Source of the DNA: Stachybotrys elegans
Taxonomy: Eukaryota > Ascomycota > Sordariomycetes > Hypocreales > Stachybotryaceae
Assembly (NCBI GenBank): GCA_020746835.1
Contig: JAGPNK010000003.1
Location: forward strand, 930,001-994,000
Direction of reading: 5' to 3'
Length of the DNA: 64,000 nucleotides
A program made the translations under genes and the position numbers. Under the pieces are notes generated by a model. That model was given only the letters and a program-made list of their open reading frames with translations, searched no databases and was not told the origin of the DNA. How positions within the stretch are numbered: the first letter of the stretch is position 1; each line of letters starts with the position of its first letter. Shown in pieces: positions 53,791 through 64,000 of the stretch.

Positions 53791-55387
53791 GATGGGTAGA
53801 TGTGTGTGTGTTGTTGTTATATTTTCTGGTCTTGCAGATGAAGAAGAAAAGAAATGTATGAGAAAGAGAGGGGAGAGGAGAGAGAATAGAAGTGTGTTGA
53901 TGGTGAAGTAGAGAGGATGGTGATTGATGAGATATTCTACCGTCAAGAACGGTGGGAAGAGGCCGGGTCTTTATAGAAGTCTTGAGCGAGAGTCGAGCAT
54001 CTTTCTCTGGCCTCGGTGATGGGTGATGGGTGATGGCATCGATGACCTCCAGACGACGTGCGGGCGCTAGAGGTCCCCAGGATGTACTGGGCCGAGTACC
54101 TGCCAAGCGGATCCCCCTCCTAATCATGTACCTTGGATGCGCCATGTACGCCATCGCCCCAGGGGCAAGGCACAACAGGACAGTGCGTTGCAGTACATGC
54201 TGCGTACATGCCTGGTGGGCTTCGGGCCGTGGCGATAGAAACAGGCAGAGGGAGAGAGTTTGATGCGCAGGGAGGAAGGGGAAGAAAAAACCCACATGGC
54301 GGTTCCACAGGGGCTCCAGGACACCATGTGGAGCGTGAGATGACGGGATAGGCGCAGGCGCAGCTCGCAGAGCACAAGAGGTGACGGAGAGAGAGATATT
54401 CCAAGAGGGCCGAAGAGGCAACGAAACCGGAGTGACCAGGGGGGGTTTTCGGGACTACCAAGGAGACTATGACGACTGCCAAAATGACTCTTTCCTACAC
54501 TCCGGTGTACATGTGCATTACAGGCCGGCAATTGCTGTCAGAAGAGAGAGAGTGTGTGAATAATGCTGTGGCCCGGCCAGGCCAAAACTTGTGCCAGCCA
54601 CCCTCCCCTCCATTTCAGCCTTTACCCAAGCGTCTCCCTATCTATTACTGCAAACACCCCCCCTGCCCTGCATCTGCCTAGCCGCCAGACCCTTTGGCTG
54701 CCCGGCCGTTGCCATCCATTCTTGGCCCTTCTTTCGCCTCTGCTAAGAAACCGCCTTGACACAATCGACACAGCGCAGTTACGTGCGGCTTGAATAATGG
54801 TGGAGAGGGGGGGGGGTCTTGCTTTACGCTTTACACGGAAATGCAAGCTGAGGTGATACCGTGTCTACATCACACAGCATGCGCGCGCACGCACACACTC
54901 AAACACAGCCTATTCATTGCTTTGTCTCTTCTGTGTCTGACGCCCGTCCCGGCCGGCCGTCCGCCCGGCCGAAAGTGGATACGCCACTTGTACAGGATAC
55001 TCCCTGCCGCGCCCCAGCGCTGCCTTGGCCGGAGGTACCCGCGACCCGCACATGCAAAGGGCGCAAGCAGGCACACAGTACGGACTCGGACACGGCGCGA
55101 CTACGGGCTACTTCCGAAGCCAAGGGGGCGCGCGCGTGCGGTTTGGGCTGCGGCTGCGGCGGCGGATGCGAATTAATTCAAGTCCATTGTACATGTAGGT
55201 GTTTCCGCAGGAGGCGGACGGGGGTTGCAGGGGCTTGGCTGGCCGTCTACAGTCGCAGCTGTGGTAATAGTTACAGCAGTTGTTGCTCATGGTAGAGTAA
55301 TTGGGCTGCTCTATTTTGGGTCTGTTTGTGACGTGGGCAACATCGTGGCCTGCTTCCCTTTTGCCCGCGCCGGCAAACGAACAAGCA

Positions 55388-55433
<46 letters not shown>

Positions 55434-58400
55434 CCAGGTATGCAGGGTCTTTGCCGGAAGGGGGCGCCACAGAAGGGGTCTCCGTCTTGGAGGTATGACG
55501 AAGGGGAGACGCAACAAGTCACAATGACGGCAGACGCACATGGCCGTCACCGCCATCTGCTCTATCACAAGCGGACAGGCTGGCAGGCAGCATGATTGAC
55601 AGTGCAGGGACACGGTGCAGCGCATCCAGCATGCATGTCACGGTGATCCGAGTAATGTGCTAGAATGCACTGTCACATCATGCCATCCCTCAGCGGCCTA
55701 CCGTCTCGCTATCTGTCTTGGCGAGCCCTGGGAGGCAGGATGGTGTGGGACCCTGAGGCTCTGGGCCGACGATGGCAAAGGCGATCCGATGCCAGGGGCC
55801 GAACACAGACACAGACACACATGTCGCCAACACTCTCTGATACGCACCGGCCAGGGCACAGAGCGAATCGCAACGCCGCAACGTCAGGCAACCAGGAAGG
55901 GATGCATTCGATAAGACCAGCCGCTGCGGGTCACTGACTCTCCTCTTCTCTCACCGACCATGCAGCCAGGGGTCGAGATATGGCGGGCGAATCGCCTCTG
56001 ACCAGGAAAGGGTCCTGCCTCGGGGCTAGTGAGACACGCAAAACCAACCAAAGCCGAGGATAAGGGCATTACTTTCAGACAAAGCACCAGCGAATCAGCA
56101 CACAAGCAAGTGAGCATCGACCACGGGGGGCCCTGGCCAAGCTGGCGAGAAGGAGCAGCAACATCGAGCGGCTGGATAAATCGGTGGGGTTACCTCGAAG
56201 GTCGATCACATAGTGCGTGCCCGCAGGCTCTGCACGGTGACGCCATGGGCCGGACGTCCGACAGATGAGAAGAAATAAAGAAAGAAATTGTCGGGAACGG
56301 TGGCAGAACGGTAGCGGTACGGTGGTGGGCATCGAAAGAAAGACGGTGGAACGGTGGACAAGCCCGCGGCTGGTATGCAAGCATAGCTAGCTCGCCATGA
56401 AGCGGTTGCGGGACGATGATGATGATGATGATGCTGATGCTGATGCTGATTATGGTGCATGGAGGGGCAGTCCTGCAACAGTCAGGCCAGGCCAGGGATG
56501 CACGCGAGATCCACAGGGACCACCAGGGAGGGGAATCCAGTGGGGTCGGTTCCTGCAAAGGCGCCTCTCTACAGGGCACCTCCAGGGCTTGCAGGGCTCG
56601 CAGGGCCCGAGATTTTCTAGGGGCCCTACCTACGTTTCGGGCTCGGTTCCACGGGTTCCATGGCACCGAGTCCACAGTGACGTCGACGGCTCCATGTACC
56701 GAGACGGTCCGAAAACAGAAGAAAAGAAAAAACCACAATAATAATAATACTTCCTTTACCTAGGTACATAGACAAAGTACGGCCGAGATACTAGCCCAAT
56801 GGCATTCTCCGAGGTAGGCAGACACAGCGTATCGCAGCCGTGCTTGTTGCTTATCAGTACCCTCCGCCAATCGCCACAATCTTAGTAGTACCTCTCCTCA
56901 TACCTACATATGTACCTACCTTACCTGTAGGTACTCTTGCATGCCGGTGGACCGCGAGCTGGATTCATGCATTTCCCCTTGTTCCCTTCTGCTTTCCCAT
57001 TTCCTTTTCGCCCATCTGCCGCGCCTGGCCCTTTCATTGCCCTTGTGTTGCTTGGGAAAACAAGGACCCGGCGGGGGAGGGGGAAAAGACCTCAAAGTAC
57101 TAAGACAATCTCTTGGCTCCTCCTCCTCATTGCCAATCATGAGGGGGGTCCCTGTACCTGATCGCCTCATGAAAACTCGTTCATCCCCGGTTTTTTTTTT
57201 GCCTTGGTTACTTGCACTGTAGAAAGACAACGAGGTACTTTGTTTTTGATTGACTTGTGTTCCGGGAACTATCGGGGAGGCAAGGAGATGAAGGGGGAGA
57301 AGTCGACGGCATCTCGGTAGTCGGTGCCGTCCAACTGAACCCATGCTTTCCTTTCCCGCCGTTTGATCTGCTACGGCCCGGCGTCTTTTCTGCTGTGGGA
57401 GGGACCATGTCAGGTTCCTGGACTGGGCTGTTTCGAGTATGTTGTGGTTGCAACCTCTACATTCAAGTAGTGACTTTGTACTGGTTGCTTGTCCGTGTCA
57501 TGTTCAAGGGCCTCTGATCTGCCTGCATCCTCCTCCCAACCAGCAAGAAGAATAATGAATAGCAAGCACCGAACGGTTTTCTTCTTTTTTTCCCTCTGAA
57601 TTTTCTAGCGTCTCTAGCGAACTCTAATCTCGATGGCCTCGTTTCCCTGATAATAGTACCAAGCAATTAAACAAAAAGACCAAGATGGAGATTGCCGTTT
57701 TGATGTCATCGCCCCCAGGCTTCCGACTCGCTTCTTGACATGGCCAACCGCTTACAAGGAACCCTGAGTAAGGTAAGGATCCTGGGAGGCTCGGCTCTTG
57801 TCTCTTCATTGCCATTGTGAACTCCTCCTCCCTGTCCTTTTTTTCCGGCGGCCATGGCGGGATTCTTGACTCACCCGACAAAAGAAAAGAAGATCATCGC
57901 CTCCCCCCCTGGACGATCGGAACCTGTTTGCAAAGGAACGGTATTGCTTGGCACAAAATTTCCCTCCCGATCCCTGCAGTTCTCCTCCCTGGCCAGTTGC
58001 ACATCAAGACCGCTTCCAGCAATCGACTGAGTCCCCGAAACCTGCTTGTCGAGAAGACGAAAACCCTTGTCTCACCGGCTTCTTCCTTTTGGTTGGCTGC
58101 GGTATCTGCTGCGAGGGCGATCAGTCATACCCGACCAGCCAAAACAAACAAACAATCCGGAGCAAGAGGAGCTGTGATGGACGCGAGACGGCTGCCGACT
58201 GAAATCTCCGACTGATCACCTCTATCACTCTCACATGCGTCTTTTAATTCTTTTGGAGAATTTTTAGTCAAATTTCTTTTGTGCCTGCAACCTTGTCGCC
58301 CTCTTTGCTGTTTTCAGCCTGGTCGCACTTCCTTATCTTTTGCTTGTCTCTCTCTCTCTTGTAATGTTGTCATGTTGTGCTGGTTGTCTGCCGCCGATCG

Positions 58401-58717
58401 GCATCATGTCATACGTGTGCGCCCTCATGTTGCATGCGCCTTGCCGCTTACACATGCAAGCTGACATATGTAGTCTGCCTCGCGCTGCTCATCACAAAAA
58501 AAAAGTGACAGTGACGACATTGTCACATACCAGGTCCTTTAGCACATGCTAAAGAAATTAAAGGACGGGACAAGCAGAAACGACCAGTATGAAAGCGTAT
58601 GGCGATCGCTCTCAGCCAGCTAATCAGATTTGCTCCCGAGTACACGTTGCGAAACACCCTCCTCCACTGCAACCCTCCCTTTTCGCTCTCTCACACGCTG
58701 CCTGCCTGCCTGCCTGC
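53791..58717. other. 4.9-kb gene-poor region
   Basis: No gene is supported. The open frames are short, overlap each other on both strands and consist of low-complexity residues. The region holds an (AGCC)n microsatellite, a GAT-type repeat (56415-56450) and a dense cluster of TACCT/AGGTA motifs at 56755-56935. Pyrimidine-rich patches occur (58220-58370). It is mostly GC-rich, with no sign of heavy AT-biased repeat mutation and no transposon protein remnants. It may contain the promoter of the CECR5-like gene at its left and noncoding RNA elsewhere. Confidence 0.5.
55387..55436. repeat. (AGCC)n microsatellite
   Basis: About eleven near-perfect copies of the 4-bp unit lie here, with one interruption near the right end. 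The repeat creates artificial open frames reading (GWLA)n or (QPAS)n on both strands. Confidence 0.9.
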
Positions 58718-59533
58718 CTACTGCAGATTCACAAACAGGCCTCCGTCGACCAGCAGCTGCGCTCCCGTGACGTAGCCGCTCAGCTGCTCCGACGCCAGGA
58801 ACACGGCCGGCCCAGCCAGGTCTGCCGGCGCGCCCGTCCTGCCCAGCGGGATCCGGCTCTCCATGTACGTGCGCTTCGCATCGTCGGCCAGGTCCTCGTC
58901 GTTGAGCTGCGTGCGGATCGTCCCCGGCAGCAGCGAGTTGCACCGGATCCCGTACTGGCCCAGCGCCACCGCCGTGCTCTGCATCAGGCTCAGCACGCCC
59001 GCCTTGGTCGGCGTGTAGTGCGTCTGCCCGCCGCCGCCCACCAGCGCCGAGATGCTCGACATGCCGATGATGCTGCCCCCCGGCGGGCTCTGGTGCTGCG
59101 CCATCTGCCGCGCCGCCGCCTGCGTCACGTAGAACGCCCCGTCCAGGTTCGTCCGCACCGTCTTGCTGAACAGGTCCGGCGACAGCGTCAGGAAGTCGGC
59201 AAACGTGCAGATGCCCGCGTTGGACACGCACACGTCCAGCCGCCCGTTGCCCGAGTGCTCCACGGCCCGCGCTACAAGCTGAGCCGCCGTCTCCGGTTCC
59301 CGCACGTCGCCCTGCTGGTGGGCGAGCCGTCCTGCCGATGGCGATGCCTCGCGGAGCTTCTCTGCCTCGGCCACGAGCGAGTCGAGGTGTACCTGGTCCT
59401 TCTCCAGGCCCAGGTGGTTGACGACCACATTGCAGCCCTGCCTCAGGTACTCAAGGCAGATGGCCCTGCCAATCCCTGTAGTTCCGCCCGTGATGATGGC
59501 CGTCTTGTTGGCGAGGATCCCCGTGATGGACAT
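58718..59533 (-). CDS. LRA1: L-rhamnose 1-dehydrogenase (SDR family)
   Basis: A single exon of 271 residues. It is a classical short-chain dehydrogenase with the cofactor motif TGGTTGIG (about 15-22), NNAG-type VSNAG (103-107) and the active-site Ser-Tyr-Lys (S159/S160 in GMSSISALVGG, Y173 and K177 in THYTPTKAG). The stretch YGIRCNSLLPGTIRTQLN and the C terminus AQLLVDGGLFVNLQ are those of fungal L-rhamnose 1-dehydrogenase, which oxidises L-rhamnose to L-rhamnono-1,4-lactone. This is the first step of the phosphate-free fungal rhamnose pathway. The gene lies on the same strand as, and 1 kb downstream of, L-rhamnonate dehydratase, which supports the assignment. The Asn/His end of the cofactor pocket (VVVNHLG) suggests possible NADP use; uncertain. 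Confidence 0.9.
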   Translation of the reverse strand: MSITGILANKTAIITGGTTGIGRAICLEYLRQGCNVVVNHLGLEKDQVHLDSLVAEAEKLREASPSAGRLAHQQGDVREPETAAQLVARAVEHSGNGRLDVCVSNAGICTFADFLTLSPDLFSKTVRTNLDGAFYVTQAAARQMAQHQSPPGGSIIGMSSISALVGGGGQTHYTPTKAGVLSLMQSTAVALGQYGIRCNSLLPGTIRTQLNDEDLADDAKRTYMESRIPLGRTGAPADLAGPAVFLASEQLSGYVTGAQLLVDGGLFVNLQ

Positions 59534-60547
59534 GATGGCCGGATATGTGAGCTCTCAATTTATTATTGATCCGCCTCTGTGACTGTGATTGTTGAGCCTC
59601 CTGTAGCGTCCACTATGGGCTGTGTTTTATTGTCGGCCGGCTGCTTCTCAGTACCAGGACATACCTGTCTACCAAAGAAAAATAATGCTCTCGCTATCAA
59701 TGGACCAAAGCCTCATGTAGTCAAGCCGAGCAGCCTCATCGTGTGGCCCAGACCTGTCTTAGTAGCATGTCTTGGAGGGGTTTCGCCCACATGGCGGGGC
59801 AATATCTTCCATCTTAGCCCGATAACTCGGTGCTCTTTACCGCGAGGCCGATAGAGCCTGTACTACTTTGATGTCCAGGGCACATGTTGTCACATGTTAA
59901 AATGCTAGAACCGTCGTGAAGGAGCACATTCAAACTTATGATCGTGGAATGTTAAAAATTTCCTAGCATGTCGAGAGGGCGCCTACTCACATTCTTGGAC
60001 TATGGCTATACCTGCTTGCCTGCCTTGTGGATGAGTGATCCGCAAATAAACCAGTTTAACAGTCATTCCCTCGAGCCGAAAGAATCCGTCTTTAATCCTA
60101 GGGATTGGTTCTTGGGTCTGCCCATTTTCTTGCACCCCCCTGGACCTCATGACAACTACAAGTGTTTGACATGTCTCATTTCATTCTAGAATAAAGTTCG
60201 ACTAGATTACTAGACGTATTGAATACAAACTAAGATCATCTTGATCGTGTCATGACAGGTCGATACAACGACCATCTCATCAATATCACACGTAGCTATA
60301 GAAGCTCAGCCATGTGCAAGATCTGGCTTCACAGTGCGCATCTGGTTTGACATCTTGCCCATCATCTGATCGGATCTCCAGAGGATGTGTTTGGTGACCC
60401 TACTGTTATCTAGCGAGTCATGAGCAACCCGGCCTTCCCTCACCAGGTTACGCCCAAGATGCATCGTTTAGTCATGAATGATGGCCAGACACTTGCCACC
60501 CTTAACACCATCGGACCCTGACATCTTGGGACCCAGGACCTCAACGT
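59534..60547. promoter_or_regulatory. LRA1 upstream region
   Basis: These 1 kb lie between LRA3 and LRA1, both on the minus strand. This is presumably the LRA1 promoter plus the LRA3 3' end. Open frames are short and without domains, and no clear motif was identified. Confidence 0.45.
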
Positions 60548-62024
60548 TTAGGCCGATGTGCCTGTCGTCAACTCTTCCACCTTAGAAGCGAGGGTATCCA
60601 CAACGGTGGCTTCCGTCTTCTCCTCCGCCTGAACAGGAGCAGGCAGAGGCTGTGGCACTGGGATCTCGAGGAGATATGTCGAGGGAATCAGCTTGGCGCG
60701 TGCAGCAGGGTTGATGGTGAGACCGAACCCAGGCCTATCTAGGTCGGCTGTGGTCAGGAAACCCTTGGTAGGGATGGGTTCATCCAGGAACAGGTCACCA
60801 AAGACGGGCAGCACGGACTGGCCGTCCGGGGAGTTGGCAAGGTACTCCTGGAAGGGGCAGTTTGGCTGCGAGATGACAAAGTGGTAGCTGTAAGGACCGC
60901 TGGCGTGAGGGACAACGGGAATGTCATAGGCGGCTGCGTGTGCGGCCACCTTGAGGAGCTCCGTCAAGCCGCCGAGCCACATGACGTCGGGCTGGATGAT
61001 GTCGAGGTTGCGGCCTTCGATGAGCTTGCGGAAGCCGAAACGAGAGTACTCGTGCTCACCAGTGGTGAACTTGAGGGTAGGGTGAGCGCGCTTGATCTGC
61101 TCGAAGCCCTCGGTGTCATCGGGAGACAGGCACTCTTCCCACCAGTTGATGTTGAGGTCCAGGCACGCCTTGGCGAGCTCGATGGTGTAGGGAACGTTGA
61201 GACTCATGTAGCAGTCGACCATGAGGGGGAAGTCTGGCCCAACCGACTCACGCATGCGGCGCAGATACTCGACATTTTTGCGAAGGCCCTCGTGACCCTC
61301 GTCCGGGCAGAAGGGCAAAGCGACCTTGCCGCCCCAGAAGCCCATGGCCTTGGCGGCTGCGGGTGCCGGGCCAGTGCAGTAGAAGTTGAGACGCTCCTTG
61401 GTGGCGCCGCCAATGAGACGGTAGACGGGCTCGTCGCGTAGCTTGCCAAGAAGGTCCCACAGCGCAAGGTCGATGACAGAGATGACAGCGAGGGGCAGAC
61501 CTTTGCGGCCGTAGAACATGGAGGCGCGGTACATCTTCTCGAAGAGCAGGTTCGTGTTTCGCGGGTCAGAGCCGATGAGGAATCGTTCAAAGTGCTTGTG
61601 GACAAGCCAGCAGGCAGGAGGACCTGTGTGTCAACTTAGTATGCATCCCGCATGATGTGACGCCGGTGAGTCCTACCACCAAATCCTGTTGCGAAGCCGA
61701 TGGTGCCATCAGTGGCCTCTATCTCGACAAGGAAGGATCCCAAGACATTGATGCCCCACGACGTGCGGGAGCCACGGTACTCTTCCCATCTAGAGCAAGG
61801 TGTCGAGATGTCGCTATCGATGAGCCTGGATATGCATGTCAGAACACCAGTAATGAGCAAGGAATGTAGAGTCTGCTCACCAGTGACCACCTTTAACATT
61901 GTGGTAATCGCCACCTAAACCCGTGTTAGAGTATTCAGCAGTACAGATCCGAATCACACCTACCGGAGCCTACACCTCCGATGACAAAAGACCGAACGGC
62001 CTTGATGGTTGGAAAGGATCTCAT
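60548..62024 (-). CDS. LRA3: L-rhamnonate dehydratase (enolase superfamily)
   Basis: Exons 61964-62024, 61881-61914, 61677-61825 and 60548-61623 join to 439 residues. The N-terminal capping domain includes WGINVLGSFLVEIEATDGTIGFATGFGG. The barrel domain has metal ligands Asp in LMVDCYMSLN (about 218), Glu in WWEECLSPDD and Glu in TGEHEYSR, then DIIQPDVMWLGG and the His of VVPHASGPYSYHF. This set is typical of L-rhamnonate dehydratase, which turns L-rhamnonate into 2-keto-3-deoxy-L-rhamnonate. The last 45 or so residues (after LIPSTYLLEIP) are a Pro/Glu/Thr-rich extension, probably disordered. Partner genes for the lactonase and aldolase are not in this window. It is divergent from a Zn2Cys6-type regulator gene. 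Confidence 0.92.
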
Positions 62025-63677
62025 GCTTGATATGGCAGATGGGTGTGGAAATGGTGACGATGTGACAGGTTCAGGACCGAGGTGAAGGGCGATTTTCTAG
62101 GGAAAAGAATGAAAGAGGAGAAGAGAAGAAGAGGGGAAGCAGGAGTAGAGCAGGAGAGTCGACGCAAGATATCTCAGCCAGAGCTGCTCACGGGGAGAGG
62201 AGGGGCAGTTGATAGTGACGCCAGCAATGGTGAAATGACACGGTCTGTTTGAGAAATAGTGGCATCGGACATAGATGACCCGAGCATGAAGACGTTGAGA
62301 TGCCGCGCCGGTACCCGCTCTCGGCACGTCCCTGCTTGGCCATAATGAGTCTGCCACGACGGGCAAGCCAATAATAGTAGATGAAAGCCGTTTGGCCATA
62401 GTTTGTACAGGTGATGCTATACAGCCTCCTCGGGGCATGTGAGATGCCGAGCGTGACGGACCAGCCCGTGGAAGGATGGGTGGAGACGGATGCTTCCATG
62501 TTTCCGAACTATCCTCGTCAGCCTCAATGGGGATGTCCAGAAACGCAATAGTTTGGCGACTGCAATGAAGGTCACATGGCTATCGCTGTGCTGGCGAAGG
62601 TTATCACCAGGGCTGGCGGCGAAGGTCATAGCTAGCAACCAAGATTAGAATACCTCGGCCAGCAGCCCTGACTGTGACCTCTGCCGGCAGCCCTGATGAC
62701 AACCTTTGCCATTGCACCTATGATCCCTCTAAAAGCAGGTGTTAGCGATGATGCGCGTCCGAAATACGACGCAAATACGACACATGGTGTTTTGGGCCAT
62801 CGAACCCAAATCTTCAACAGGCAAACCGTTGACCAATTCACCAATCACAGGCGACGATTCTCCCCCGCCTGAGCTGCCCCGGATCAGATGGAGAACCAAG
62901 AAGAGGGGCGGGATAAGATTCTGGGCACATCAGACGTTACCAATGGCATAGCTGCGGCCAGGGCCAGTTTATAGCGCACGGGAGAGACGATGACTTCCAA
63001 ATGACATGAACCTACCTGTTCTACATTGTACTTGTAGGTAATCAATCAATCCAAGGTTCCAGTTGGGGCCTCAGGCGACTCGACTGTCGTATCGATAAGG
63101 GGGCGTTTGCTTCAGCGGTCGATGATGAAGGAGCTGATGGCTGCACCTGCCCTGCTGGATTGATTGCTTGCCGGGTTCTCCGCATTTCATTTTTTGCTCG
63201 ACGGACCAGACTTTCGACTCACTCCAAAACCCCTACAAACAACCCGACAACTCAAAACTCCTCACCTCACTTCTGCCTCTCTCCTCTCTTCTCTCTCCTC
63301 ACCCTTCCAATCGCACTGATCGTCGTGCTCGCTGCCAGCGCTGCCCGCTCACTGCGCATTCCCATTACCCACCTGCTCGCGAGCTTCTCCTCAGGACGCT
63401 TTGATTCTCCCCACACTCACTCAACATTGGCCCGAATCTAGCCCAGATCCTCGATGAGCTAAGGCTCCCACGTCTCCCGAGCCATCTTCGTCCCGCAACC
63501 CGAGGTCCTTCCATCCAGCCCGGCCTCGACACACAACCGGCCGAGCCTCGCTTTTGCCCAATTGTCCTGCTCGCCATCCTCTCTGCCGATTCCTCCGCCC
63601 GGCCGCCCTCGGTCGAATCCACCCTCACATCCAGGTCGTTGGCCAGGCAGATAGCCAGCCCGCCGGCTTCGCCCGCC
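62025..63677. promoter_or_regulatory. Divergent intergenic region LRA3 / putative regulator
   Basis: These 1.65 kb separate divergent start codons. The right end (63180-63660) is pyrimidine-rich and looks like a long 5' leader of the regulator. An AGGTA/TACCT pair lies at 63010-63045. Open frames are short and without domains. Confidence 0.45.
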
Positions 63678-64000
63678 ATGCACAACGGTGGCTCCGACGA
63701 CAAGCTGCCGTCACCCTCGGGCTCCTTTGCAGGCGCCAACCTGGGCGACCAGGAGAGCGACTACCACTCCGACGACGACAACGATGTCTCCACTGTTCGC
63801 AATGGGAAGCGGAAGCGCCCAATATCCGTCTCGTATGTTGCCGTAGCCCTCTTGCATTTCCCTCCCGTACCCGGCGTCCAAGCCGTGTCCTGCCACCCGT
63901 CATCCGTTCCACTGCCCACTCCTTGACTTCCTCAACCCATCCTGCCTTGCTTGTCGTGGCTTATCCATGCCTGCTCCTGTCCATTACTCCATTGCCCCTC
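63678..64000 (+). CDS. Putative Zn(II)2Cys6 transcription factor, first exon (cut by window edge)
   Basis: Exon 1 (63678-63832) encodes about 52 residues: MHNGGSDDKLPSPSGSF, an acidic Asp/Ser run, then NGKRKRPISVS. It ends at a GTATGT donor; the intron continues to the window end. In fungal Zn2Cys6 factors the phrase RKRPISVS is directly followed by the first Cys of the zinc cluster, often across an intron, so I infer that kind of protein. The zinc cluster itself is outside the window. Its divergent position next to LRA3 makes it a candidate regulator of rhamnose use, but that is inference from position only. Confidence 0.6.

Noticed and set aside
55225..55625. Open frames reading (GWLA)n or (QPAS)n
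   Set aside because: They are products of the AGCC microsatellite, not genes.
58589..59569. 326-codon plus-strand open frame
   Set aside because: It is a shadow of LRA1: Arg/Ala/His-rich low-complexity translation opposite a well-supported enzyme.

Overview
The window is nuclear DNA of a filamentous ascomycete (Pezizomycotina; my best guess is Sordariomycetes, order Hypocreales). The reasons are many short GT-AG introns of about 46-65 bases with CTAAC/CTGAC-type branch sites, a PTH11/SAT4-type rhodopsin-fold membrane protein, a CFEM surface protein, a DUF7580-family protein, an acuF-like C2H2 protein and intron-bearing tRNA-Tyr genes. The order-level guess rests on overall gene content and on intergenic TACCT/AGGTA motifs; I could not run a search. 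Exons were joined by hand from splice signals and reading-frame continuity. Every joined CDS below is a whole number of codons.

Left part (1-13.6 kb): a SAT4-like seven-helix membrane protein; three tRNA-Tyr(GUA) genes with identical mature sequences but different introns; TAF8 (TFIID); a large protein fusing an isochorismatase-like domain, an AlkB-type dioxygenase and a GST-like domain; mitochondrial serine hydroxymethyltransferase; and ribosomal protein L19, whose start codon is split by an intron.

Middle (13.6-40.7 kb): a divergent pair, a DUF7580 protein and an acuF-type C2H2 zinc-finger protein, is the most accessory-looking and least understood locus. It is followed by housekeeping genes: GCN1 (2669 residues), glutamine-dependent NAD+ synthetase (16 exons), a DHX29/YLR419W-like DExH helicase (with one GC-AG intron) and a Prp24/SART3-like splicing factor.

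Right part (40.7-64 kb): a 4.5-kb gene-free stretch leads to a CFEM protein. Three nuclear genes for mitochondrial proteins follow in a row (uL22m, Cox9/COX7a and Som1), then an XRCC2-like protein without an obvious Walker A motif and a CECR5-like HAD protein whose intron holds a perfect 17-bp hairpin. After a 4.9-kb gene-poor stretch come two genes of the L-rhamnose pathway, LRA1 (L-rhamnose 1-dehydrogenase) and LRA3 (L-rhamnonate dehydratase). The first exon of a probable Zn(II)2Cys6 regulator is cut by the right edge. The rhamnose lactonase and aldolase are not in the window.

No transposon, CRISPR array or rRNA gene was recognised.
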